12,197 nucleotides of DNA, taken from assembly GCA_003543035.1 (NCBI GenBank), contig DPJL01000405.1, positions 1 to 12,197 of the forward strand, in the 5' to 3' direction. Below, in pieces: positions 1 to 8,000 of this stretch (position 1 is its first letter; the number at the start of each line of letters is the position of its first letter). A model generated the notes under the pieces. It was given only the letters and a program-made list of their open reading frames with translations, had not been told where the DNA came from and ran no database searches. Both the position numbers and the translations under genes were made by a program. The DNA is from Micromonosporaceae bacterium (GTDB lineage Bacteria; Actinomycetota; Actinomycetes; Mycobacteriales; Micromonosporaceae).

Positions 1-102
1 GAACCGTGCCTGCCGTACTAGATACTGCTCCGCTTGGCTGACCATCTCGGCGTCCAACCGCGGGCCGGTGTAGTAGGTGTCTTCCTCAAAGAACTCCGTC
101 AC
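1..102 (-). CDS. SUKH (SMI1/KNR4)-like immunity protein, N-terminal part only
   Basis: The first 34 codons of a minus-strand gene are visible before the window edge cuts it. It opens with GTG at 102, and an AGGAG about 9-10 bases upstream serves as ribosome binding site. The peptide begins VTEFFEEDTYYTGPRLDAEM and continues VSQAEQYL. An acidic, aromatic start followed by L(D/T)xEMVxxAExxL is the usual opening of SUKH-superfamily (SMI1/KNR4) proteins, many of which are immunity proteins for nuclease toxins in polymorphic toxin loci. The following residues (VRQARF) do not show the expected LGxxLPxSY motif, so the assignment is moderate only. It lies last in a row of immunity-type genes with the same orientation, which supports an immunity role by context. 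It could be a different small protein; the rest of the gene is needed. Confidence 0.45.
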   Translation of the reverse strand, partial: MTEFFEEDTYYTGPRLDAEMVSQAEQYLVRQARF

Positions 103-242
103 TTCTTCCGCTCCTCAGGCAAGAAGCCGCCTGCGTGTGTCCGCTATCGCTGAAGAGATCGTCAACGTGGCTGCGCAGTATTCGATGGACGATCGGCTCG
201 AGTTTGGTACCGCTCTTTGGAAGCCTGTCCACATGTTGGTGA

Positions 243-616
243 TCAGCTACCTTGGTCCAGCAGGACGTTGACGATGCTCGGCGAAACTTGAGGTTCGATG
301 AAAACGCGAACTTGGACGGCCGGTGCCGGAGAGACATCTACCTCCTCGACCTGCGCAGCGATCGAGGTTCCGACTGCCATTACACCGCTGGGCAGGGTCA
401 ATTCGCCGGCGAATACCTCGTGACCCAGTCCGACTGATTCCTCGCCTTCGAGGACGGTCAACCTGACATCTCCTTCTGTGTCGGGCCGGGTTGCCACACA
501 CAGCGAGGTTTCGTTGGCAACAAAAGGTTCCTCGCCAGTTCCCATTGAGGAAACTCGATCACATCGCGATCACCTATTTCGATCTGTCCGTACATCGGTA
601 GCACATCGATAGCCAT
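243..616 (-). pseudogene. Small hypothetical gene broken by a 1-base frameshift
   Basis: Two overlapping frames together read as one protein of about 124 residues. The first frame starts at ATG 616 (AGGA 6 bases upstream) with MAIDVLPMYGQIEIGDRD then VIEFPQW, and stops at 458-460. The second frame carries the rest, from TGEEPFVANETSLCV to SPSIVNVLLDQGS, and stops at 243-245. Adding one G to the GGG run at 541-543 (plus strand ccc) joins them as FPQWGTGEEPF, so a lost base in a short homopolymer is the simplest explanation. An alternative is a shorter, intact 100-residue protein from ATG 545, but then the very protein-like 5' stretch would be unexplained. I do not recognise the family. The sequence suggests a soluble, beta-rich, acidic protein with no signal peptide or membrane segment. 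Its position among immunity genes suggests, but does not show, an immunity role. Confidence 0.5.
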
Positions 617-623
617 CAAGGTC

Positions 624-750
624 CTATTCAATTAGCCCACCTCCCCAAGTCACTTCCACTCTGAATCGATCTCCATGTCCGATGCCGTACTTCTTGTTGC
701 CTCGGCTGCCGACGTAGGAAGGCGCTCGATCTATGGGCCGCGGCGCTAGA
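624..750 (-). pseudogene. 3' fragment of a lost gene, possibly an old toxin tip
   Basis: A minus-strand frame reading APSYVGSRGNKKYGIGHGDR, FRVEVTW and GGGLIE ends at the TAG at 624-626. It has protein-like composition but no ATG, GTG or TTG start within its open stretch, which begins inside the end of the upstream SUFU gene near 842. Only the last 30-40 codons look coding; the part over the hairpin at 752-782 does not. The stop lies 7 bases before the start at 616 of the next small gene, the tight spacing expected of a toxin/immunity pair. I therefore infer that this is the 3' end of a toxin or similar gene whose 5' part was deleted. The family is not recognised. It could also be a chance open frame. 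Confidence 0.4.
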
Positions 751-751
751 T

Positions 752-782
752 GGCCCCGTCGTACCTCGCGGTACGACGGGCC
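752..782 (-). terminator. Strong hairpin after the SUFU gene, likely factor-independent terminator
   Basis: GGCCCCGTCGTACC (752-765) and GGTACGACGGGCC (770-782) form a 13-bp stem with one bulged C and a TCGC loop. The last 11 bp next to the loop are perfect. It begins 18 bases past the stop of the SUFU gene on the minus strand. No U-run follows, as is common for actinobacterial hairpin terminators. It would end transcription of the RHS/immunity operon, so the genes beyond it probably need their own promoter or depend on read-through. Confidence 0.6.
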
Positions 783-799
783 TGGTTTCAGGATGCTCG

Positions 800-1351
800 C
801 TAGACGATTGGGGGTCGCCGTACGTCCACCAGGTCAGGGTCGGCGTTGGCGAGAACATCCTCGAAGGCGCTCCAGCCCTTGTCGTTTACGAGCGCTGCCT
901 CTGCGGAAGCAATGGGCACGAGCCACGCGATGGCGATTTTGCCTTCCCTACCTGAGTAGGAAGCAAATTCGTCCGGGAGATATACGGGAGCGGCTACGTA
1001 GAGCCCTTCCATTCGCGTTCGAGGCAGGACGGCTCCCTTCGACACGACAACGTCGCCGCGAAGCAGTGGAACACTGTGCTGCAGTACTTGCTCGCCAACT
1101 CTGTCAAGCAGGGTTGTGGCGTCCTTCGTCTTCACCGACTCCGGCAAAATCATGAGGAGTTCCTGCTTAATGTCTTTGTTCGACACCGGCGACTTTAGGG
1201 CGTACCTGCTGAGGCCTAGCGTGCTGAACGCTCTGCCACCAAACATCGGCTTGCCATACTCGACGACTTGGAAGTGGTCGAACTTCCAGCCTGCCTTAAT
1301 GGTGCCAAGGTAGCTCTCGAGATGGCTTGGCAGGCCTTGGTCACCCATCAT
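800..1351 (-). CDS. SUFU (suppressor of fused)-family immunity protein, orphan
   Basis: This 183-residue protein matches the bacterial suppressor-of-fused domain along nearly its whole length. Visible family features are WKFDHFQVVEYGKP near the start, STLGLSRYAL, the central LLRGDVVVSKGAVLPRTRMEGLYVA split around RGDVV, then APVYLPDEFASY and the C-terminal AIAWLVPI with GWSAFEDVL. Bacterial SUFU proteins are well known as immunity proteins of polymorphic toxin systems, acting in the cytoplasm by binding the toxin tip. Two adjacent ATG codons occur at 1351 and 1348. GGAGG at 1353-1357 lies 1 base from the first and 4 from the second, so the second is somewhat likelier. No intact toxin precedes it; instead there is a decayed HINT remnant whose frame ends in a TGA overlapping the ATG. 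I read it as an orphan immunity gene kept after its toxin was replaced. The hairpin at 752-782 follows. Confidence 0.85.
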   Translation of the reverse strand: MMGDQGLPSHLESYLGTIKAGWKFDHFQVVEYGKPMFGGRAFSTLGLSRYALKSPVSNKDIKQELLMILPESVKTKDATTLLDRVGEQVLQHSVPLLRGDVVVSKGAVLPRTRMEGLYVAAPVYLPDEFASYSGREGKIAIAWLVPIASAEAALVNDKGWSAFEDVLANADPDLVDVRRPPIV

Positions 1352-1530
1352 TCCTCCAAGCTGCCCGAGCCGAACCTTTGCATCTCTGTTACTACCACCG
1401 TGTTACCTGCTGGGCACACCAGGAGAAAGAGGAACGGGCTTCACAGCGGCGTCGATCCACACCTCGTCGGTGGCATTCCAGCAGGACAACTTCAAGGCGC
1501 GCTGTGCCGGTGAACCTGCCATGACCTCGC
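1348..1530 (-). pseudogene. Decayed HINT-domain remnant of a former toxin tip
   Basis: Directly after the DUF4265 gene, a minus-strand frame reads LSCWNATDEVWIDAAVKP. It aligns with HAFWNATDREWTDAAELTPG of the intact HINT domain upstream; WNATDxxWxDAA gives 9 of 12 identities. The DNA also matches, including 12 identical bases (1470-1481 and 2521-2532). That frame then hits a stop at 1403. One frame over, PAGNTVVVTEMQRF resembles the next HINT strand (intact copy NLVVTDVDL), so a frameshift lies between about 1410 and 1435. The second frame continues GSGSLEE and stops at TGA 1348-1350, overlapping the SUFU ATG. The HINT end motif (HTYYV to VHNC) and any toxin domain are missing. This is what remains of an earlier C-terminal tip paired with the SUFU immunity gene. 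Confidence 0.7.
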
Positions 1531-1541
1531 ACCGACGGCGC

Positions 1542-2024
1542 CTACGACGGTGGAAGCTGAGCTCGATGAGAAGTCGATATCGCACCTTCCTGCAGTCCGA
1601 TGGCCCCTTCATCCTTCAACAGGAGGAGCTTGGACCTTAGCAATGAGTAGTCGACGGACGGTGGGACATCGACGGCAAAGTAGTTGTCCGTGTTGCTTAT
1701 CTCCCACGAACAATCTGACGCTGTCAGCAGTCGTTCGATACGGTCCCTTGCTCGTGGCTCCTTGACAAGAATCCTCACTGTCGTGTGGCCCGACTCCTCG
1801 ACAAGACGATCGAACACCAACTCCTTACGCTCATGGTCAGGGCGCACGAGGATGAGGTCTCCGTACGAGATACCGCGAATGTAGAAGGGCGTGTTCCTCA
1901 CACGTACGTGCAACTTGGTGCCGGTCTTAGCCGTCCATAGCCGTTCGGTCGCAAACGGCGGCCACACATCGCTCTCAGCTGGCAGATCAAAAACCACTGC
2001 GAATAGCTGCTCATCATCAGTCAT
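1542..2024 (-). CDS. DUF4265-family immunity protein for the HNH tip
   Basis: This 160-residue soluble protein carries the DUF4265 signature: WPPFATERLWTAKTGTKLHV, RVRNTPFYIRGISYGDLILV, ELVFDRLVEESGHTTVRIL. The N-terminal AVVFDLP and the later acidic, helical half are also as in the family. DUF4265 proteins are small cytoplasmic proteins of unresolved biochemistry that often sit next to toxin genes. Here the ATG at 2024 lies 3 bases after the stop of the RHS toxin gene, so translation is almost certainly coupled and the partner is the HNH nuclease tip. The role (binding and blocking the nuclease in the producing cell and its kin) is inferred from position. The gene has no frameshift or missing part and is probably transcribed from the promoter upstream of the RHS gene. 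Confidence 0.8.
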   Translation of the reverse strand: MTDDEQLFAVVFDLPAESDVWPPFATERLWTAKTGTKLHVRVRNTPFYIRGISYGDLILVRPDHERKELVFDRLVEESGHTTVRILVKEPRARDRIERLLTASDCSWEISNTDNYFAVDVPPSVDYSLLRSKLLLLKDEGAIGLQEGAISTSHRAQLPPS

Positions 2025-2027
2025 GGT

Positions 2028-5000
2028 TCATTCCAAGAATCCTCGAAGTCTGTCGTCCCATTGCTGCACTGTGTCCGTCGACTTGTTCCTGTTGCAGACA
2101 CGACACGCGACAACGCCGTTGTGCGCTCCGCCATGTCCACCTCTGCTCTTGGGTTGAACGTGATCGACCTGCGCATCGTCTGGCCGTCCTGCAACGCCGT
2201 TCTGCGAAGGTCGGCGAAACACTTGGCGTTTACAGTAATGGCACAGAAGTATGCCATTGTTGGCCAGTAGGTTCTCGTCGTAGACGATCTTCTTTTCTGC
2301 GTCGGTAAAATCAAGTCCGCCGCGGTTGCAGTTGTGGACCAGGACCGGCGTTTCTCCCCCGATCACATAGTACGTATGGAAATCCCCGACAGTGAGATCG
2401 CGCATGCGGGCGCTGTCGATGCGGAGGTCGACATCGGTGACGACAAGGTTTTGGGTGTCAGCGGGGTCGCGAAGTCGGTCGCCAGGTGTCAATTCGGCAG
2501 CATCGGTCCACTCTCGGTCTGTGGCATTCCAGAACGCGTGGGTCCAGGTGGTCTGGATGATGCTGACTTCGCCGGTCTGATCGTTAAGCACAGTGACGTC
2601 TGCCAGGTCCCAGTCCTCGTTGAGGTGCAGATCTGTGACTGGTTTGCTCTCGGTTACTCCAGTCAGGGGGTCGGTGGCGAGGACTTGGTCTCCGACTGCC
2701 ACATCTTTGATGGCTTTGGTTGTACCTCCGGCCATGAGGACGGGTGTGGCGGGAGCGAAGCTGTGGCAACCCCTGCCGAAGCGTGAACCGACGGCCAGAA
2801 CGAAAGTAGCGGTGTAGGCGGCGTCGGCGGCTGCGATGTAGCCGTGTTCTGCGGCTCCTTCCCAGTCGCCGTTGTTGGCCGCGTCGATGGCGTTTTCGCC
2901 TTCAGTGAACATTTCGGCGGCTGTCGTGATTGGACTCAGGACGACGTCTGCCGCTACATCGACTGCAAAGTCCGTGTAGTTTTCGAGTGCCTCGCCCACA
3001 GACTCGTTGCCGGACACCACGGCGTCGACGTGGCCGAGTTGTGTCTTGGAGATGGTGTCCATGAACTGGATTGGAGCCGTGTTGACTTTGAACCAGCCGT
3101 CTTTGAGGCCTTTGCCGATTGAGGCCCAGGATCTTCCGGTGGGGTCGCTGTAGGTGGCGGGGTTGTTGTTGGAGTAGAGGTAGCCGTGCAGGGTCTGGGG
3201 ATCGAGGTGATCGATTTCTGGGTCGATGGAGACGAATCGGCCGATGGTGGGGTCGTATTCGCGGGCTCCGATGTGGGTGAGACCGGTGTCGTCGATGGTG
3301 CCGCCGACATAGCCTTTGGTGCCAATGAAGGTGGGTTGGGTTCCGCGGGTTTCGCCGAACGGCATGGATCTGCGGCGTTGGTAGGAAAGGCTGGTGGCGG
3401 CGATCTGGACTTGTTGGGTGTCGTGGTGGTCTGCGGCGATCCAGGTGAGTGTGGTGCCGTTGCGTAGGGCGATGGTTTTGCCGTTGTGGCTGTAGTAGCG
3501 GATGGCTTCGAGTTGCCCGCTGATCAGCTTCTTGATTTCGGTGCCGTCGGGCAGGTAAAGGGTGTCCCCGGTTGGTGTCTTGGCGATCAGGCGGGTTCCG
3601 TCGACGTCGTAGATGTTGGTCCAGACGTTGGTGCCTTGGGTGACGGTGCGTAGGTGGCGTTCCTTGTCCCAGGCCAGGTCTTGGACGGCGCCGGTGTCGG
3701 TGGTGCGTCTGGTCGTGTTACCTGCCGCGTCGTAGCAGAAGGAACGCGTGGGGGTGCCGGCTTTGGGCCCGGTGGCGGTGATGGAGGTGACGGCGTGGGG
3801 TTTGCTCGCGCCGCCGCAGGAGTCGACGCCGCCGATGGTGTAGTTCCAGGTGGTGTCGGTGGTGTCTTTGTCGATCTGCTTGAGCCGACTGCCGAGCTTG
3901 TCGTATCCGCCCGCGGTTGGCCATTGGCGCCGGTAGGGGTCCGCGCCGGTGCGTTGTGGTGTGGCACAGGTGCCGGAGGTTTGGGTCCAGGCTTCGGTCA
4001 TGCGCCGAAGGTGGTCGTAGGTAAAGCATTCCTGTTGATCGGCGACGCCGTGGACCCTGCCCGCGACGGAGGTCACGTTGCCAACTTTGTCGTAGCTGTA
4101 GGTGTTGTCGTAAGGGACGTAGAAAGACCCGGGCTGGGTTTGACTTTCGGTGGACGTCCACATCTTCGACAGCCGGCGGGTGGCAGGGTCGAAGTCGTTG
4201 GTCAGCCGGACCTGCTTGCCGGCGTTGCCGAGGAATTGGCGCTGTATCAGGCCGTCGAACTGGTATTCGGTGTTGTTGACATACGTTTGGCCGCTGCTGT
4301 TGACCATGGTGGTGGCTTTGCCCACCGGGCTGTAGTTGTGGGTGAGGATTTCCGCGTTGAGGCCGTTGGCCGCGGGTAGTTCCTGGGTTGCCATGAGCCC
4401 GTCGACGGTGTAGCTGTTCTTCACCGTGTAGGACAAGGTGCCGTTGTCGGCGGCGAATCCGGGAATGCTGTGGGTGGTTTCTTTGACCCGGTAGGCGGCG
4501 TCGTATTCGTTGACGGTGGAGGTGTAGGTGGTGCTGGCGTCCTCGTGACGTGAGGTCGAAGCGAGATGTCCCTTCGCCCCCACCGGGTCGTAGGTCCACG
4601 AAGCGCGCACGAATCCGGTGGCCGAGGTTTCGCGAAGTTCGGTCTTGCGGCCCAGACCGTCGTACTTGTGGACGAGCTTGGTGCCGTTGCCGTCGACGGT
4701 TTCGGTGAGCTGCCCGGCATCGTCGTAGGTGGACGTGGAGACGCCGGTGTCCGGATCGGTGGTTTTGGTGCTGCGGCCGAGCAGGTCGTATTCGTAAAGC
4801 CATTGGTTGTTGGCGTTGTCGACAACTTTGGTAAGTTGCCCGAGCCGGTCGCGGGTGTATTTGGTGGTGACATCCACGGCACCGGCTGGCGTACCGCCCA
4901 CATGCTGACGCAGTTCAACGGCTTGGCCGCGCACATCGTTGATGGTGGTGGTGGCGGTACCACCGGCGGGCGGCTGCATGGTGCTGGTTTTGTCGCCGTC

Positions 5001-8000
5001 GTAGGTGTAAATGGACTCCCGGATGGTGGTACCGTCGCCGGCCAGCAATTGGTCGCGTAGGACTCGGCCCAGGTTGTCGTAGACGAACTGTTGCCGCGAC
5101 GGGACGGTCGGCTCGCTGTAGGCGTCGAGGTTCGGGTTGGCGGTCAAGGTGTTGAAGAAGGTCAGCTTCTTGTCGATGTTGCCGACGGTGTCGTAGAACG
5201 TGTCGACGATCATCCGTCCGGTGCCTGTAGCGGCAACGGTTTCGGCGCGACGCGGCCGCAGCAGGCCATCCAAGACGGCGAAGGATTCGATCTGGGCGCC
5301 GGTGTGGATCAGCGTTTTGGTGGACACATAATTTGGACCGTTGTCGCGCAGCACATACGCGTATTCGATATCCGGTGTGACGCCGCCGGTGCCGGTGGGG
5401 GCGCGGTGGTTCTTCCAGACTTTGGTCAGGCGTCCGCTGGGGTCGTATTCGGCGCGGGTGATCTTTCCGTTGGGGTCGGTGATGGCGACCGGTGTGCCCC
5501 ATCGGATGTCGACGTCTGTTGTTGTCGTAAACCCTGCACCTGTGCCGTTTGGCGGCGGGGTGGTCACCGCTTGGCTTGTTGTCGGGCCGCCGGTGGCTGG
5601 GGTGTAGACGGTGGTGGTTTTGCGGTCCAGGCCGTCGAAGCTGTCCAAGGTGCGCCCGTACACGTCAGAGGTCGACCGGTTCTGCTGGATCCAGTCGCCG
5701 GCGGGCAACGGCACCGTGGTGGCCTTCTTTAGCCCAAGGGTCTTGGTGAGGTTGCCCTTGGCGTTGGCCCCGGTGCCTAGTGACCCCAACGTGGAGGAGC
5801 CGTCGTAGAAGTACTGGTTTCCGGCCAGGTGATCGGCTGCCGCTGGGACTGGGGCACAGGTGGTGGTCAGTGTCTGCTTGGGAAAGTTGATCAGATGCTT
5901 GGTCAGGTCGGGTGTCACGTAGGACGTGGCGGTGCAACGGTCGTCGCTGGTGCCGATACCGGCATCCAGGTCGCCGTGGTTGTGCACGAGCGTGGGGATG
6001 GGATAGGCGCTGTCGTAGGTGGTGTCGGTTTGGGTGAGGCGGTAGGTGGGGCCGGCCATCACGGTTTGGGTGATGGTGGAGGTTTCCAGGGCGCGCCAGG
6101 CTTTCAGGTCTGGGGTGCCGCCGCCCATGTACATGCCGCCGGTTTGGGTGATCGTCGGAAGGTGACGCACCGCGGATGTCCAAACTCCGGTGCGGCCGTC
6201 GAAGGTCATGCTGCGGCGTAGTTTTCCTTGCATTGCTTCGTGGTCGACGATCGAGTGGTCCCAGCCGTCGGAGAAGGTGACGTTGCGGGTGCCGAATCCG
6301 CCGGCGGTGGTGCGGTCGCCGTTCATGCCGCGGTAGAAGATGTTTTCGGTGACTTGCTGTGGGCCGGTGCCGTCGGCGTTGCCGTGGATGGTGGTGACGT
6401 TGGTGTAGCCGCGCCACTGGGAGAACGCCCGCCGGTTGGCCGGGATCAGCCAGTTGCTGTCGTAGTGCCACAAGGCCGCCGACCATTCGTCGCCCACCGG
6501 CTGGGCCGCGGCGGTGGAGTAGTCGTAGTGCCAGCGTTGTGTTGGGGATCCGCCGACCGTGTCGGTGACGGTCACGTCGGTGGCGACGTATTTGTGGTAC
6601 CAACGGTATTGGTCATCCTCGTACTGCGGGAAGCAGCGGCGTGGGTTGTGATCCGAGGCGCCGTCATAAACGTTGGTGCGGGTGCATTCCGTACCTGTGT
6701 AGGTGACGGTGGTGGTCTGGCCGGTTCCGGATTTGAGCCATTCGATGCGGTAGTGGTTCATCGGGGCACGGTTCAAGTCGTTGCCCCAAAACACCCGGTT
6801 GGCCAGCCGGATTCCGCTGATGTCGATCGGGGGCCGGTTGTGCAGCCAGATTTTCCATGCCCACAACGACGGCGACGTGTCATCACCGGACGGGGAAATG
6901 AAGTCACCCGTCGGCGGGAAACCGTATGAGGGGCGGATGTAGTCGACGGTGGTCCAGCCACCGATACCGGCATCCCACACCGACGACATGATTTCGTCGA
7001 GTCTGTAGAGCGTCCAGAAGGTGGGCGAATACAGTCCTGGGCAGGAGGTGGCCCAGGTGTCGCATCGCTGATCCCAGGGGGTGTCCATCCACACCGACGG
7101 GTCGGTGGTGTGCGCGCAGTCACCGTAAAAGCAGCGGAACCCTTGGGCGAACGTCACCTTCCCGGTCGGTGTCGATCCGGCCACGTTGACGTTCGCGCCG
7201 TATTCGATCGAGGCCAGGGTGGAGGTGATGTCGTAGGTGACCGCGGTGGTGTTGCGGTTCATCCCATAGTTGCCCTCATAAACACCCCAGTTGTAGACCA
7301 TGGTGTTGCCGAACCGGTCCACCACATAGTCAAGGTTCCAGCGATACGCCTGCGGGCAGTGGTTGGCATTGAAGTTGCCGCCGATGTAGCAGGGTTCGCC
7401 GGGATTGTTGCCGAACACCTCAACCCGTTGCACACCACCGTAGGCGGCACGGTCGCGGTAGCCGAAGAAGTACTGGGTGCCGTCCATGGTGGTGACCTTG
7501 AAATACTCGCCGTCCCGGGCACCATTGCCGGATGCGCCGGTGAGGCGTTCGACCTTCCAGCCCAGCGAATCATCCTCGGCCTTCAGACCGTTGCCGGAGT
7601 TGTCCATGATCTGGGTAGCGTGTCCGTTGAGGACGATCGACACCGGCAGGCTGCTTACCCAGCACAGGTCACCGCCGGTGTAGGCGACCCCGTCGTCCTT
7701 ACACGACCGGTAGGAGCGCTCCACAAAGGACACATCCGACAACGTCCAGCCTTCACCCGTCCACGGCGCCTGCGTGTTCGTCGATTTCGTCAGCCCATCC
7801 ACCGAGCCGGACGAATAGTTCAAGGCAACCGACGGCACCAGACCACCCGGCGCCGGAGCCACAGTCAACGGCACCGTGGTAGTGAAGTCACCAGAGTTCG
7901 ACCCGGCCGCCCACGACGACGACTGATTGAGTGTGGAAGCGGTGAAATCGCCGGAGTCCGACGACGAACTCGACGTTATGGCCAGCACCAAGGGTTCGGG

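Noticed and set aside
86..232. Minus-strand frame from GTG 232 (VDRLPKSGTKLEPIVHRILR...) before the SUKH-like gene
   Set aside because: The text is mildly protein-like, but there is no ribosome binding site and it overlaps the SUKH-like start by 17 bases. It could be a further fragment but cannot be supported. The rest of 103-242 shows nothing.
3654..4803. Overlapping open frames on both strands inside the YD-repeat region
   Set aside because: They are low-complexity Gly/Val- or Arg/His-rich translations of the YD repeats in wrong frames, without ribosome binding sites.
3500..5700. Recurrent short motifs that might suggest a repeat array
   Set aside because: They are degenerate coding repeats (YD repeats) of the RHS protein, without identical units or regular spacers, so not a CRISPR array.
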